Both the position numbers and the translations under genes were made by a program. Shown here one piece after another: positions 43,569 through 53,342 of a DNA stretch of 64,000 nucleotides. Below the pieces are notes generated by a model, which was not told where the DNA came from, did not search any database, and saw only the letters and a list, made by a program, of their open reading frames with translations. Position 1 is the stretch's first letter, and each line of letters begins with the position of its first letter. Origin of the DNA: Sulfuriferula plumbiphila. GTDB taxonomy: Bacteria > Pseudomonadota > Gammaproteobacteria > Burkholderiales > Sulfuriferulaceae. The DNA lies in assembly GCF_009938015.1 (NCBI RefSeq), contig NZ_AP021884.1, forward strand, positions 1,413,501 to 1,477,500, in the 5' to 3' direction.

Positions 43569-46118
43569 TTACTCGGCCGGCAGGCTTTTCAGTTGATAGA
43601 GCGCCTCCAGCGCCGCCTTCGGACTGAGGCTGTCCGGGTCAAGTCCGGCAAGCAGCGTCAGCACCGGATGGCGTGCAGTTGCAACGCTGGGTGCGGCGAA
43701 CAGGTCGGGCTGCAGGTCGTTGCGCGTGGCACCTTGCTCCAGCGTCACCAGATGCCTGCGCGCGGCCTGGATGACGCTGCCCGGCACGCCTGCCAGCGCG
43801 GCCACCTGCAGGCCGTAGCTCTGGCTGGCCGGACCTTCTTTCACGCTGTGCAGAAACACAATCCGGTCCTTGTGTTCGACGGCTTCGACGTGCACGTTGG
43901 CGATCTGGCGCCATTCCAGCGGCAGCCGGGTGAGCTCGAAATAATGCGTGGCAAATAGCGTATACGCACGGATTTTTTCCGCCAGCTGGCGCGCCACCGC
44001 CCAGGCCAGCGCGAGGCCGTCAAAGGTGGAGGTGCCGCGTCCGATTTCGTCGAGCAGCACCAGGCTGTTGTCGGTCGCGTTGTGCAGGATATGCGCGGTC
44101 TCGGTCATTTCCACCATGAACGTGGAACGCCCGCCGGCCAGATCATCCGAACTGCCGATGCGGGTGAAAATCTGGTCTATCGGCCCGATGCGTGCGCGCT
44201 GCGCCGGCACAAAACTGCCGCAGCAGGCCAGCAGCGCGATCAACGCAGTCTGGCGCATGTAGGTGGATTTGCCGCCCATGTTGGGGCCGGTAATCAGCAG
44301 CATCTGGCGTGTGCGGGAGAGCAGCGTGTCGTTGGGGATGAAGTCGTCAATACGCGACTCCACCACCGGATGGCGTCCGCCGCAAATCTCGATCACCGCT
44401 TCATCGGTGAACTGCGGTACGCAGTAGCCCAGCGTCTGGGCGCGTTGCGCCAGGGCGCACAGCACGTCCAGGTCGGCCAGCGCGGCAGCCAGGGCTTGCA
44501 GTGCAGGCAGGCTGGGCAGCAGCGCCTGGAGCACACCTTCGTAGAGCAGTTTTTCCCGCGCCAGCGCGCGTTCCGAGGCCGACAGTGCCTTGTCCTCGAA
44601 GGCTTTCAGTTCCGGCGTGATATAGCGTTCGGCGTTTTTCAGCGTCTGGCGGCGCCGGTAATCGTCCGGCACCTTATCGGCCTGGGCGCGGCTCACTTCG
44701 ATGTAGAAGCCATGCACCCTGTTGTACTCGACCTTGAGATTGGCGATGCCGCTGCGTTCGCGTTCGCGCGCTTCGAGGGCCATGAGAAATTCGCCGCTGT
44801 TGGATTGCAGGCCGCGCAGTTCGTCCAGCTCGGCATCATAGCCGTCGGCAATCACGCCGCCCTCGCGGATGACACTGGCGGGCTCCGGGCGGATGGCGCG
44901 GGTGAGGAGATCGTGCGTTGCGTGCTGCGGCATACAGGCGCTGGCGGCAGCCGCCAGCAGCGGGTTGTCCCATTGCGCCAGCTGCGCGCAGATTTCCGGC
45001 AGCCAGGCCAGGGTGTCGCGCAGGCCGGACAGATCGCGCGGGCGCGCGCTGGACAGCGCGATGCGGCCAGCGATGCGTTCGACATCCACACAGCCTTGCA
45101 GCAGCCGGTGCAGCTTGTCGCGTGCGCCCGATTCATCCAGTAGCCGGCTGATCGCGTCCTGGCGCTGGCGCAGCACGTTACGGTCGCGCAGCGGATGATG
45201 CAGCCAGTGGCGCAGCCGGCGTGAGCCCATGCTGGTGGCACAGGTATCGAGCAGCGAGAGCAGGGTGGGGCTGGCCTCGCCGCGCAGGGTCTCGGAGATT
45301 TCCAGATTGCGCCGGGTGGCGGCATCCATCAGCACGAATTGGCTTTGGTGTTCGACCGTCAGCCCGCTGATATGCGGCAATAACCCGCGCTGGGTAGCCT
45401 GCGCGTATTGTAGCAACGCCCCGGCGGCGGCAATCGCCGCGGGCAGCTGCGCGCATCCGAACGCCAGCAGGTCATGCGTGCCGAATTGCCGGGTAAGCAG
45501 TTCAGTCGCGCGTTCACTGTCAAACTGCCAGGCGGGCAGGGCACGCAGCGCGGGATAAGCCGCCAGCGCCGCATGGGCAAAGCCTTCCGGCAGCAGCAGT
45601 TCGGCGGGGCGGATGCGCTCCAGTTCGGCGGCGAGCTGCGCAGCAGGGATTTCGGTCACGCGCAGGCTGCCGCTGGACAAATTCAGCCACGCCAGTCCCA
45701 GCGTGCCGCGCTCGGCACATAGTGACAGCAACAGGCTGTCGCGGTGGTCGTCGAGCAGCGCCGCATCGGTCAGGGTGCCGGGTGTGACTATCCGCGCCAC
45801 GCGGCGCTCCACCGGACCTTTGCTGGTCGCCGGGTCGCCCACCTGTTCGCAGATGGCGACCGACAGCCCCAGTTTCACCAGGCGCGCCAGATATTGCTCG
45901 GCAGCGTGGTAAGGCACCCCCGCCATTTTGATCGGCGTACCCGCCGACGCGCCGCGCGTGGTCAGGGTAATCCCCAGCAACTGTGCCGCACGCGCGGCGT
46001 CCTCATAAAACAGTTCGTAAAAATCCCCCATGCGGTAGAACAGCAGCATATCGGGGTGCTCGGCCTTGATGCGCAGGTATTGCTGCATCATCGGGGTGTG
46101 GGCAGCGGGTGCATTCAT
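43569..46118 (-). CDS. mutS: DNA mismatch repair protein MutS
   Basis: A mismatch-recognition ATPase of 849 residues, full length for the family. The N-terminal domain has the FYELF mismatch-wedge motif near residue 31 ([15 protein letters not shown]). The ATPase domain has Walker [14 protein letters not shown] near residue 610, [14 protein letters not shown], and [18 protein letters not shown]. The last 21 residues match those of the remnant at 36.56 kb, while the rest has no second copy in the window. Its 3' end forms the right border of the copper island. The next gene upstream (46.2 kb) is divergent. Confidence 0.97.
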   Translation of the reverse strand: MNAPAAHTPMMQQYLRIKAEHPDMLLFYRMGDFYELFYEDAARAAQLLGITLTTRGASAGTPIKMAGVPYHAAEQYLARLVKLGLSVAICEQVGDPATSKGPVERRVARIVTPGTLTDAALLDDHRDSLLLSLCAERGTLGLAWLNLSSGSLRVTEIPAAQLAAELERIRPAELLLPEGFAHAALAAYPALRALPAWQFDSERATELLTRQFGTHDLLAFGCAQLPAAIAAAGALLQYAQATQRGLLPHISGLTVEHQSQFVLMDAATRRNLEISETLRGEASPTLLSLLDTCATSMGSRRLRHWLHHPLRDRNVLRQRQDAISRLLDESGARDKLHRLLQGCVDVERIAGRIALSSARPRDLSGLRDTLAWLPEICAQLAQWDNPLLAAAASACMPQHATHDLLTRAIRPEPASVIREGGVIADGYDAELDELRGLQSNSGEFLMALEARERERSGIANLKVEYNRVHGFYIEVSRAQADKVPDDYRRRQTLKNAERYITPELKAFEDKALSASERALAREKLLYEGVLQALLPSLPALQALAAALADLDVLCALAQRAQTLGYCVPQFTDEAVIEICGGRHPVVESRIDDFIPNDTLLSRTRQMLLITGPNMGGKSTYMRQTALIALLACCGSFVPAQRARIGPIDQIFTRIGSSDDLAGGRSTFMVEMTETAHILHNATDNSLVLLDEIGRGTSTFDGLALAWAVARQLAEKIRAYTLFATHYFELTRLPLEWRQIANVHVEAVEHKDRIVFLHSVKEGPASQSYGLQVAALAGVPGSVIQAARRHLVTLEQGATRNDLQPDLFAAPSVATARHPVLTLLAGLDPDSLSPKAALEALYQLKSLPAE

Positions 46119-46159
46119 GGCGCTATTTTACCGCGCGGGCGACCTGGTTTTGATAGTGA

Positions 46160-46188
46160 TTGCAACTTAATGCCACCTCGGCTAGTCT
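46160..46188 (+). promoter_or_regulatory. Candidate promoter of the Bax-inhibitor-1 gene
   Basis: TTGCAA (46160-46165) and TAGTCT (46183-46188) are 17 bases apart and lie 33 bases before the start codon, in the gap between the divergent mutS and BI-1 genes. Confidence 0.35.
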
Positions 46189-46220
46189 GTATCGGTGTGT
46201 ACTGATAAACGGAGGTAAGC

Positions 46221-46910
46221 ATGCAACCCGAACTGCAATTGAACAGCCAGTCCGCGCAACTGGCGCTGGCGCAGAACAAAGTCCTGCGCAACACTTACAT
46301 GATGCTGAGCCTGACCATGATCCCGACGGTGATCGGCGCATGGATGGGTTTGAGCCTGAATTTCGCCTTCATGGCACAGCATCCGGTCATCGCCATGATC
46401 GGCATGCTGGCAGTGATGTTTGGCCTGTTCTACGGCATCCAGGCGAATCGCAACAATAGCCTGGGCGTGATTCTGCTGCTGGGTGTGACGTTCCTGTTCG
46501 GGCTGATGCTGGGTCCGATTCTGCAGACGGCGCTGCACTTCCGTAACGGCGCGCAGCTGATCGGCATGGCGGCGGGCGGCACCGGTGTGATTTTCTTCAC
46601 GCTCGCCGGTATCGCCACGGTGACCAAGAAAGACTTCAGCTTCATGGGCAAGTTTCTGTTCATCGGTTTGGTGATGCTGGTGATTGCCTCGCTGGCCAAT
46701 GTTTTCTTCCAAGTGCCGGCAGCATCGCTGGCGATTTCGGCCATTGCCATCATGATTTTCTCGGGTTACATATTGTATGACGTGAGCCGGATCGTGAATG
46801 GCGGCGAGACCAACTACGTGATGGCGACGCTGGCGCTTTACCTGGATATTTATAACATCTTCGTCAATCTGCTGAACTTGCTGATGGCATTTTCCGGCAA
46901 CCGCGACTGA
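46221..46910 (+). CDS. Bax inhibitor-1 family membrane protein (YccA-like)
   Basis: A 229-residue inner-membrane protein with about seven helices, of the BI-1/YccA type. It is recognisable from LRNTYMMLSLTMIPTVIGAW and the C-terminal segments GYILYDVSRIVNGGETNYV and ALYLDIYNIFVNLLNLLM. YccA is known to modulate the FtsH protease. The ATG at 46221 follows a GGAGG ribosome site, and a strong terminator follows the gene. It stands alone between mutS and rlmD. Confidence 0.88.
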   Translation: MQPELQLNSQSAQLALAQNKVLRNTYMMLSLTMIPTVIGAWMGLSLNFAFMAQHPVIAMIGMLAVMFGLFYGIQANRNNSLGVILLLGVTFLFGLMLGPILQTALHFRNGAQLIGMAAGGTGVIFFTLAGIATVTKKDFSFMGKFLFIGLVMLVIASLANVFFQVPAASLAISAIAIMIFSGYILYDVSRIVNGGETNYVMATLALYLDIYNIFVNLLNLLMAFSGNRD

Positions 46911-46925
46911 CAGTCGCGGACCCGC

Positions 46926-46957
46926 AAAAAAGCGCACCTTGGTGCGCTTTTTTTTTT
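46926..46957 (+). terminator. Intrinsic terminator after the BI-1 gene
   Basis: AAAAAAGCGCAC and GTGCGCTTTTTT form a stem around CTTG, followed by further T. The A/T symmetry would also allow termination from the other strand. Confidence 0.9.
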
Positions 46958-46977
46958 GGACGAGAAAAGGCGGTTTA

Positions 46978-47072
46978 GCCACGGAAAACATGGAGGAAAT
47001 AATAAAGGCAAAAATCAAGCTCAGGTGTCTTAAATTTTGCCTTCTCGTTTCCCCGTGCTCTCCGTGACCCCC
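46978..47072. repeat. Dispersed palindromic intergenic repeat, copy 1
   Basis: AAGGCAAAA (47005-47013) is complementary to TTTTGCCTT (47035-47043), and CACGG/CCGTG boxes flank it. The core GTCTTAAATTTTGCCTT also occurs, with one change, near 63.54 kb. No coding capacity was found. Confidence 0.5.
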
Positions 47073-47100
47073 GTGCTTAGCATCGTTCTTAAGAATTATC

Positions 47101-48405
47101 TCAGCGCTCAAACACCGCGATCGATTCCACGTGTGCGGTATGCGGAAACATGTTGGCGATGCCCGCCGAACGCAACCGGTATCCCTTGGTGTGCACCAGG
47201 ATGGCGGCGTCGCGGGCCAGCGTGGCGGGACTGCACGAGACGTAAACGATGCGCCGGGGGGCGTCCAGCCCCAGGGATTTGACCAGCTCCACGGCGCCGT
47301 CGCGGGGCGGGTCGATCAGCATCTTGTCGAAGTGGCCGAGTGCGGCCAGATGTTCCGCACTGATTCCGAACAGATTTTCCACCCTGAATTCGGTGTTATG
47401 AATGGCGTTGCGTTCGGCGTTCTGGCGTGCGCGTGCGACCAGTTCCTTGCTGCCCTCGATGCCCACCACGTGTTTGGCACGACGCGCGATGGGCAGCGTG
47501 AAGTTGCCCAGACCACAGAACATGTCGACGATGCGCTCGCTGGGCTGCGGGTCGAGCAACTGCATGGCGCGCCGCATCAGGACCGGATTCACCGCTGTAT
47601 TGACCTGGGTGAACTCGCTCGGACGGAATGGCATCACCAGATTGAATTCAGGCAGCGTATAGGCCAGCTCCGGCGCGTCCAGCGGGTAGAACGGGATGAT
47701 GGTGTCCGGCCCCTTGGATTGCAGCCACCACTGGATATGGTGGGCGTCGGCGAAGCTGCGCAGCAGGGCTTGGTCGGCTTCGGCAAGCGGCGCCATGTGG
47801 CGGATGACCAGTACGTCCACGGTATCGGTGGCGGCCACCTCGATCTGCGGCAGACGGTCGCGAATCGTCAGTTGCATGATCAGCTCGCGCAGCCGCGGAA
47901 TGAGCGCAGAAATGCGCGGCGGCAGCACGTCACAACTGGTCATTTCGGCGACAAAGCTGCTTTTCCTTTCGTGAAATCCGACCAGCACGCCGCCTTTCTT
48001 TTCCACCATGCGTACCGACAGGCGCGCCCGGCTGCGGTAGCCCCAGGCCGGGCCGTGGATGGGCGACAGCATGGTTTCAGCCTTGACCTTGCCGATGTGG
48101 GCCAGGTTGTCTTCCAGTACGCGTTGCTTGGCGGCGATCTGCGCTGAGGGTTCCATGTGCTGCAGGCTGCAGCCGCCGCATACGCCGAAGTGCTTGCAGC
48201 GCGGCTGCACGCGCGCTGGGCTCGCGCGCAGGATGCGGGTGGCCTGCGCCATCTCGAAGGTGTCCTTTTTGCGGTACACCGAGTAGGCAACCGTCTCGCC
48301 GGTGAGCGCGCCGTCCACGAAAATGGCCTTGCCGTCGCGATGGGCGACGCCGCGGCCTTCATGGTTGAGGGATTCGATAACCAGGGTGGGTTGGGTGAGG
48401 TTCAT
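47101..48405 (-). CDS. rlmD: 23S rRNA (uracil-5)-methyltransferase RlmD
   Basis: A 434-residue SAM-dependent RNA methyltransferase of the RumA/RlmD type, which makes m5U1939 in 23S rRNA. The N-terminal TRAM domain is followed by the [4Fe-4S] cysteines in [16 protein letters not shown] and by ELIMQLT. The SAM fold has [15 protein letters not shown] near residue 290, the IDPPRDG motif near 365, and the catalytic cysteine in [12 protein letters not shown] near 390. The length and motif set match RlmD rather than TrmA. Confidence 0.95.
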   Translation of the reverse strand: MNLTQPTLVIESLNHEGRGVAHRDGKAIFVDGALTGETVAYSVYRKKDTFEMAQATRILRASPARVQPRCKHFGVCGGCSLQHMEPSAQIAAKQRVLEDNLAHIGKVKAETMLSPIHGPAWGYRSRARLSVRMVEKKGGVLVGFHERKSSFVAEMTSCDVLPPRISALIPRLRELIMQLTIRDRLPQIEVAATDTVDVLVIRHMAPLAEADQALLRSFADAHHIQWWLQSKGPDTIIPFYPLDAPELAYTLPEFNLVMPFRPSEFTQVNTAVNPVLMRRAMQLLDPQPSERIVDMFCGLGNFTLPIARRAKHVVGIEGSKELVARARQNAERNAIHNTEFRVENLFGISAEHLAALGHFDKMLIDPPRDGAVELVKSLGLDAPRRIVYVSCSPATLARDAAILVHTKGYRLRSAGIANMFPHTAHVESIAVFER

Positions 48406-48443
48406 CTGGATGTCTTGTCGTTAACGGAATTGTGAGTACCAAG

Positions 48444-49759
48444 TTACTGTTCGCCAGGTTCTGCCATTGCCTTTTGGTGGACACGCACCAGCACGATGCG
48501 CGGGCCACTCATTTTTTTGACCACCACATCGAAATGCTCGAATTCAATCTTGTCGCCTTCCTTGGGGAGATCGCCGAGTTTCCACATGATCAGGCCGCCG
48601 ACCGAATCCACCTGATCGTTGTCGATGTCTATGCCCAGCGCACGTTCGAGGGTGAATATCGGCAGGCTGCCCTTGCCGATCAGCGTGCCGTCATCGAGTT
48701 TTGTCCAGTCGTTGTGGCTGTGGCGGAATTCGTCGCGAATTTCGCCAACCAGCGCGCTCAACATATTGTCAAGTGTGATAAAGCCTAACGGCGGACTGTC
48801 TGTATGGCCGATCACTGCAAAGTGCGGTTCCCCTTTGCGAAAGCGGCGAAACAGCTCCAGCGCCGACATTTCGGGCGAGACCTGCTGAACCGGGCGAATA
48901 AACTTTTCCAGATCCTCGATACTGCCCTCTTTATGTTCAGCCAGGAACAGGTTTTTCAGATGAATGACGCCCTTGACCTTATCATTTTGATCCAGGTAAG
49001 GGTAACGGCTGAAACGGTGCCGGGTGATGAGTTCGAGGTTTCCCACCAGCGAATGATTGGCCGATAACGCAACGACTTCATTAAACGGACGCATCAGGTC
49101 GGTTACCTCCAGATCGCTGAAATCGAGGGTATGGGCGAGCACATTCCACTCGTCGCGCGTGAACTGCTCCGTGGCGCGCCCGCTTTTCAGGATCAACTTC
49201 AATTCATCGGCTGAATAATGGGCGTCATGGCCATGTGCATCGCCCAGCCCGGTGAGCTTTAATACCCGGTTTGCGCTGGTGTTGAGTACCCAGATCGCCG
49301 GATACATCAACCAGTAAAAACCGTACAGCGGTACCGCGGTCCATAGCGCCACTTTCTCGGTACGGCGGATGGCCATGGACTTGGGACCAGCTCGCCGACC
49401 ACGATATGGAGAAATGAGATGGTGAAAAATGCGAAGAAAAAGGCAATGCCGTGAATCAGCCTGGGGGACTTGACGCCAATAAAAGTCAGCAACGGCTGCA
49501 GCAGTTCGGCAAAGGCAGGTTCGCCGATCCAGCCTAAACCCAACGAGGCCAGGGTAATCCCGAGCTGGCAGGCAGACAGGTAAGCGTCAAGCTGGGCGTG
49601 AACCTTGGTGAGCATGCGTCCGCGTAACCCATATACCTTGGCGATCGTCTTCACGCGTGTGTGCCGCAGCTTGACCATGCCGAATTCGGCGGCCACGAAA
49701 AAACCATTCAGCGCAACCAGCAGCAGCGCAACAATGATCAAAAATAAGTTACTGTCCAT
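48444..49759 (-). pseudogene. CorC/HlyC-family protein (CNNM-CBS), interrupted by one frameshift
   Basis: The coding sequence starts at ATG 49759 and continues in a shifted frame to a stop at 48444. The first part (to ~49384) has the CNNM/DUF21 helices (LFLIIVALLLVALNGFFVAA, GITLASLGLGWIGEP). The second part carries two CBS domains and the CorC_HlyC domain (VDSVGGLIMWKLGDLPKEGD). The junction falls in the conserved VVGELVPKSMAIRRTEKV stretch: one base is missing near 49383-49385, within GTCCCAAG. Without the loss it would be an intact ~438-residue inner-membrane protein of the magnesium/cobalt transport-associated type. It may be a genuine frameshift or an assembly error at a short homopolymer. 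Confidence 0.85.
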
Positions 49760-49862
49760 AGCGGGAACGCAATTCGCCCCTATCCTTTGCGGTTGCGGAT
49801 GTGTGTTTTTTTGAAGTGCAATTGCGCGTGTGATTCGATTCGTCCGGTCTGGTCGATCCGGT

Positions 49863-50642
49863 TCAGCGGTGCGGCCACGCGCCCAGGTATTCGCGCCAGT
49901 GGGACGCGTCGTTTTGCCTGAGGCTTTCCCGCACCAGCGCGCATTCTTCGGTGTATTGGCTGGCGCTGAGCGCGCCGCGCATTTGCTGAAAGCGCAGGTA
50001 AACCAGATAAATGTTCACCGCATCGGTTTCGCAATAGTTGCGGATGTCCGTAATGTGCCCGGCCTGGTAAGCGTCCCACACCTGGCTGCCATCCATGCCC
50101 GGCTTGCCGGGGAAGCCGCACAGGCGGGCGAGATCATCCAGCGGCGCATGGGCGCGGGGCTGATACATGGCCAATACATCCATCAAGTCCAGGTGGCGGC
50201 GGTGATAACGGCTGAGGTAGCTGTTGTACCGGAATTCGCGCTGGTCTTCGCCCATGTCCCAGCAGCGTGGTGCTGCTACATGGTTGATGAGGCCGCGGTA
50301 ATGCAGTACCGGCAGGTCGAAACCGCCGCCATTCCAGGAGACAAGTTGCGGGGCGTATTTGTCCATAGCGTCGAAGAAACGCTGGATTAACTCGGCCTCG
50401 CTGTCCGCAATGTCACCCAGCGACCATACGCGGAACTGGTCACGCTCGCGTAATACGCAGGAAATGGCAACCACGCGCTGCAAGTGCAGCTGCAGGAAAT
50501 CCGAGCCGGTAGTCTGGCGGCGTTGCAGGAAGGCGATCTCCGCCAGTTGTTGCGGGGTGGCGCTGTCGCCTGTACGGTAAAGCGTGCGCAGGCCGTCGGT
50601 ATCGGGAACGGTTTCGATATCAAAAACAAGAATGGGGGGCAT
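49863..50642 (-). CDS. PolB-like 3'-5' exonuclease
   Basis: A 259-residue protein with an RNase H-like DnaQ/PolB exonuclease fold. The first acidic motif is VFDIETVPD at residue 5, then SWNGGGFDLPVLHYRGL near residue 120, HLDLMDVLAMY, and the last acidic motif in YCETDAVNIYLVYLRFQ near residue 205. No polymerase domain is attached. The start ATG 50642 places the exonuclease motif at the N-terminus, as in this family. It probably trims single-stranded DNA in repair, but the pathway is unknown. Confidence 0.8.
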   Translation of the reverse strand: MPPILVFDIETVPDTDGLRTLYRTGDSATPQQLAEIAFLQRRQTTGSDFLQLHLQRVVAISCVLRERDQFRVWSLGDIADSEAELIQRFFDAMDKYAPQLVSWNGGGFDLPVLHYRGLINHVAAPRCWDMGEDQREFRYNSYLSRYHRRHLDLMDVLAMYQPRAHAPLDDLARLCGFPGKPGMDGSQVWDAYQAGHITDIRNYCETDAVNIYLVYLRFQQMRGALSASQYTEECALVRESLRQNDASHWREYLGAWPHR

Positions 50643-50721
50643 GACAACGCGCCGTGAATCGGAAGACAGCATTTTACCCGATTACACGGCGCGCCCGGAC
50701 CACGCCGGCGGACTCCTGCAT

Positions 50722-52077
50722 TTACAGCGCGGCTTCTTCCGCGCTAATCAGTGCGTTGATGAGCGCGATATTCACGTCGATATAGGTCACCATGCACTGT
50801 GCCGAGCCGTTCGCGATGCGGGTTTCGTTGTTCTCTTCGCACGCCAGCGCCAGTTCCAGGAAGCCTGCGTGGGTGCCGCTGCCGCTAACCAGCGCCTGTT
50901 TGATCGCGCTGCCCAGGTTGAGGCTGGCGACGGCGTCCTGCATCGGCATGTTGAGCATTTCGCCCAGTACCGAGAACAAGCCCGTCAGGTAGAGTTCGTC
51001 GCCATTTACCGGTTGCAGGCTTTTGCCGGCCAGCGCCTGCATGAAACAGGCGCGGGTTAACGCGCGCTTCAATACAGCCTGGCCGGTGCTGCCGGATTTG
51101 CCGCTGACATGCAGCAGCAGGGTGAGCCAGCGGTACAGTGCGCCATGTCCCATCTGTTGCAGCACCTGGCTAATCGAGGTGACCTCGTGAACTACGCCGC
51201 AACCGGCGCTGTTGGCAAAGCGCAGCAGGCGGTAGCTGAGCACTGCGTCCATTTTCAGCAGGGCTTCCACCTCGGCCATGTCGGTGTGTGCCATGACCCG
51301 GTCGATGAGTTCGAGCACGCGCAGACGGTTCACTGGCACGTCAACGCCGGCCTTGCCCCCGGTCTGGGTGACGAATGCACCCTGAAACAGGTCAAACCCA
51401 AGCTGGCGCGATACTTCCAGGGTTTCTGCGTTGCGAATGTGTGCCGCGATGAGCTGACGTGCACCCATGGCGCGCAGGCTGCGCAGCATACTGTCGAGGT
51501 GGATTGCATCGTAGCGGCTTGCATCCACACGGACCGCCTGAGTCGCGGCAACCAGCGGCTGCAAGGCTTCGTCGCTGCCAGTCTCGTCCAGCACGACGCG
51601 GTAGCCACACTCGATAAGGTGTTTGATTCTTGGTAAAAGTGTCGGCACGTCGTCAACTTCTGCATGCACAGCGAACACGACATTCTGTTGCGGCAGGTAT
51701 TCTATTTCGGGCGACATCAGGGTGTCGGCCGAGACGCTGGCAAACAGGATCCTGGTTTTCAGGCTGCCTTCTTCAACCAGCGAATACAGGCCCGCCAGCA
51801 AGGTCTCGTCCTCTGCGTTGCGCAGTTCAGGCACGCATGGCTGGCCGTGGCTGTAAGCCAGTTTGATGCGCAACGTCAGTTCAGTCGCGCGGATTTGACC
51901 ATCACGGTCGTAAATCCCATGCTGCGCCAGCAAGCGCTCGCGGATTTCATCCTGGCGCGACGGAAGACCTTGTGTTTCCACCGCCAGTACATGGGTTGCC
52001 ACACCGTGCCAGTCGCTCGCCGCTGTGTTGACGACAAGGGCATTGTCGCAGGCATTTTGGATGATGTCGTTTCTCAT
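50722..52077 (-). CDS. Degenerate EAL plus HDOD signalling protein (YuxH-like)
   Basis: A 451-residue soluble protein. An N-terminal EAL-like region (about residues 60-225) has lost the EAL signature and metal ligands but keeps ECGYRVVLDET and LGFDLFQGAFVTQTG. A C-terminal HDOD domain (about 240-430) follows, with LKMDAVLSYRLLRFANSAGC and LYLTGLFSVLGEML. This combination is usually catalytically silent towards c-di-GMP and works in protein-protein signalling. The ATG at 52077 follows CCGGAGACC and removes an unrelated extension. It is divergent from pgl. Confidence 0.8.
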   Translation of the reverse strand: MRNDIIQNACDNALVVNTAASDWHGVATHVLAVETQGLPSRQDEIRERLLAQHGIYDRDGQIRATELTLRIKLAYSHGQPCVPELRNAEDETLLAGLYSLVEEGSLKTRILFASVSADTLMSPEIEYLPQQNVVFAVHAEVDDVPTLLPRIKHLIECGYRVVLDETGSDEALQPLVAATQAVRVDASRYDAIHLDSMLRSLRAMGARQLIAAHIRNAETLEVSRQLGFDLFQGAFVTQTGGKAGVDVPVNRLRVLELIDRVMAHTDMAEVEALLKMDAVLSYRLLRFANSAGCGVVHEVTSISQVLQQMGHGALYRWLTLLLHVSGKSGSTGQAVLKRALTRACFMQALAGKSLQPVNGDELYLTGLFSVLGEMLNMPMQDAVASLNLGSAIKQALVSGSGTHAGFLELALACEENNETRIANGSAQCMVTYIDVNIALINALISAEEAAL

Positions 52078-52207
52078 GATGGTCTCCGGCACTGGGTTAC
52101 GCCTGGATATAAGCAGCAAGCATGCCCACTTGCCAATGCCGCCATGCGGATGCTGTAGAAGCGCCCGCAAGGTAGGACTGACGCCGTGACTCGGTTAAAC
52201 TGCAAAC

Positions 52208-52930
52208 ATGAAATCATCCGAGCTGAATGTGGCTACCCGTTGGCATTTCGTCAACGCTGTCGAACAACTCGTCGAGGCTGCCCTCAACCGCATCCGCGCG
52301 GCGGCAGGGGAGGCACTGCGCACACGCAGCGCCTTCCATCTGGTGCTGGCCGGCGGCACCACGCCGCGTGCGCTCTACGCGCGCATGGCCGGGCTGGATA
52401 CCGACTGGCGTGGCTGGCACGTGTGGTTTGGCGATGAGCGCTGTCTGCCCGCCGATCACCCCGAGCGCAACAGTCGCATGGCGCAGGATGCGTGGCTGGC
52501 AGGCAGCGCGATTCCGGCCGCGCAGATCCACCCGATACCCGCCGAACTGGGCGCGTCTGGCGCCGCCCATGCCTACGCAAACACCTTGCACGATGTGGGG
52601 GAATTTGACCTGGTGCTGCTGGGACTGGGTGAGGATGGTCACACCGCCAGCCTGTTTCCCGGCCACGATTGGGGCACCTGTCCGGATAGCCCGGATGTGC
52701 TGGCGGTAACGGACGCACCCAAGCCGCCACCCGAACGCGTGAGCCTCAGCGCGCGCCGTCTGAGCCGCGCGCGCGCGGTGCTGTTTCTGGTGAGCGGTGC
52801 GGGCAAATGCGATGCAGTCGCGGCCTGGCGCCGGGGTGAGCCGATCCCGGCGGCGGCGATTCATCCGCTGGCGGGCGTGGATGTGTTGGCGGAGCGTATC
52901 TGTGTACGGCCGAATGGGGAGGATGCATGA
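52208..52930 (+). CDS. pgl: 6-phosphogluconolactonase
   Basis: A 240-residue DevB-type lactonase of the oxidative pentose phosphate pathway. The N-terminal FHLVLAGGTTPRALYARM, the active-site segment WFGDERCLPADHPERNSRM near residue 72, and LVLLGLGEDGHTASLFPGH near residue 135 are all conserved. No zwf or edd gene lies next to it. It is followed by decayed sequences and then the rnf locus on the opposite strand. Confidence 0.93.
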   Translation: MKSSELNVATRWHFVNAVEQLVEAALNRIRAAAGEALRTRSAFHLVLAGGTTPRALYARMAGLDTDWRGWHVWFGDERCLPADHPERNSRMAQDAWLAGSAIPAAQIHPIPAELGASGAAHAYANTLHDVGEFDLVLLGLGEDGHTASLFPGHDWGTCPDSPDVLAVTDAPKPPPERVSLSARRLSRARAVLFLVSGAGKCDAVAAWRRGEPIPAAAIHPLAGVDVLAERICVRPNGEDA

Positions 52931-53048
52931 ATCCGTTAAACCTAGAAACCGTAGTTGGACGCGCCCGATGGTGCGTAGCGATGTCACCCAAAAGGTGAAT
53001 GCGAACGAAGGCAGAACACTCAGTATTCATGCGGCTCTCATGAGGAAA
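52931..53048. other. No recognisable feature between pgl and the ATPase remnant
   Basis: About 120 bases with no gene, stem-loop or repeat that I can support. An open frame crossing it on the plus strand becomes recognisable only downstream. Confidence 0.4.
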
Positions 53049-53280
53049 ATGAGCGGTAAACTCAGAGCGGGCAGCGAGCCGGCGTTTCCCGTTGTGGCGC
53101 CAGATCACCTTGCGCTGGTGAGCGCTTCGGGCCTGTTGGTGTTCCGGCCCGTCTTCGACGCACTCACCGCGATGGGTTTTTACAACTTCAACCCGAAACT
53201 GATACGCGAACTACAAAAAGCGCAGGACGGGCGTCTGCTCAAACCAGCAGGCGAAAATATCGCAAGCGTTTACGCAAACA
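53049..53280 (+). pseudogene. Fragment of an AAA-type predicted ATPase
   Basis: The plus-strand frame encodes ~70 residues resembling the middle or late part of COG4637-like predicted ATPases: HLALVSASGLLVFRPVFDAL and FYNFNPKLIRELQKAQDG, then LKPAGENIASV. There is no Walker A or Walker B and no room for the remaining ~300 residues, so it is a remnant of a larger gene. The frame runs on into the rnfE remnant without meaning. Confidence 0.65.
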
Positions 53281-53342
53281 ATCAGCGGTACAAAAATGCC
53301 GGATACCGGATACTGCGGATGGACAAAGGCGTTTATGCCTTA
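53279..53342 (-). pseudogene. Fragment of a second rnfE copy
   Basis: About 63 bases resemble rnfE at 54054-54118, including two exact stretches around CAATCAGCGGTACAAAAATG and ATGGACAAAGGCGTT. On the minus strand it reads NAFVHPQYPVSGIFVPLI against NAFVHPLYLVLGIFVPLI in intact RnfE. It lies downstream of the rnf operon in the same orientation and overlaps the last codons of the 114-residue gene. Confidence 0.7.

Noticed and set aside
36557-43745. Transposon carrying the copper genes
   Set aside because: No transposase, terminal inverted repeats or short target duplication; the flanks are a ~180-base gene-end duplication instead.
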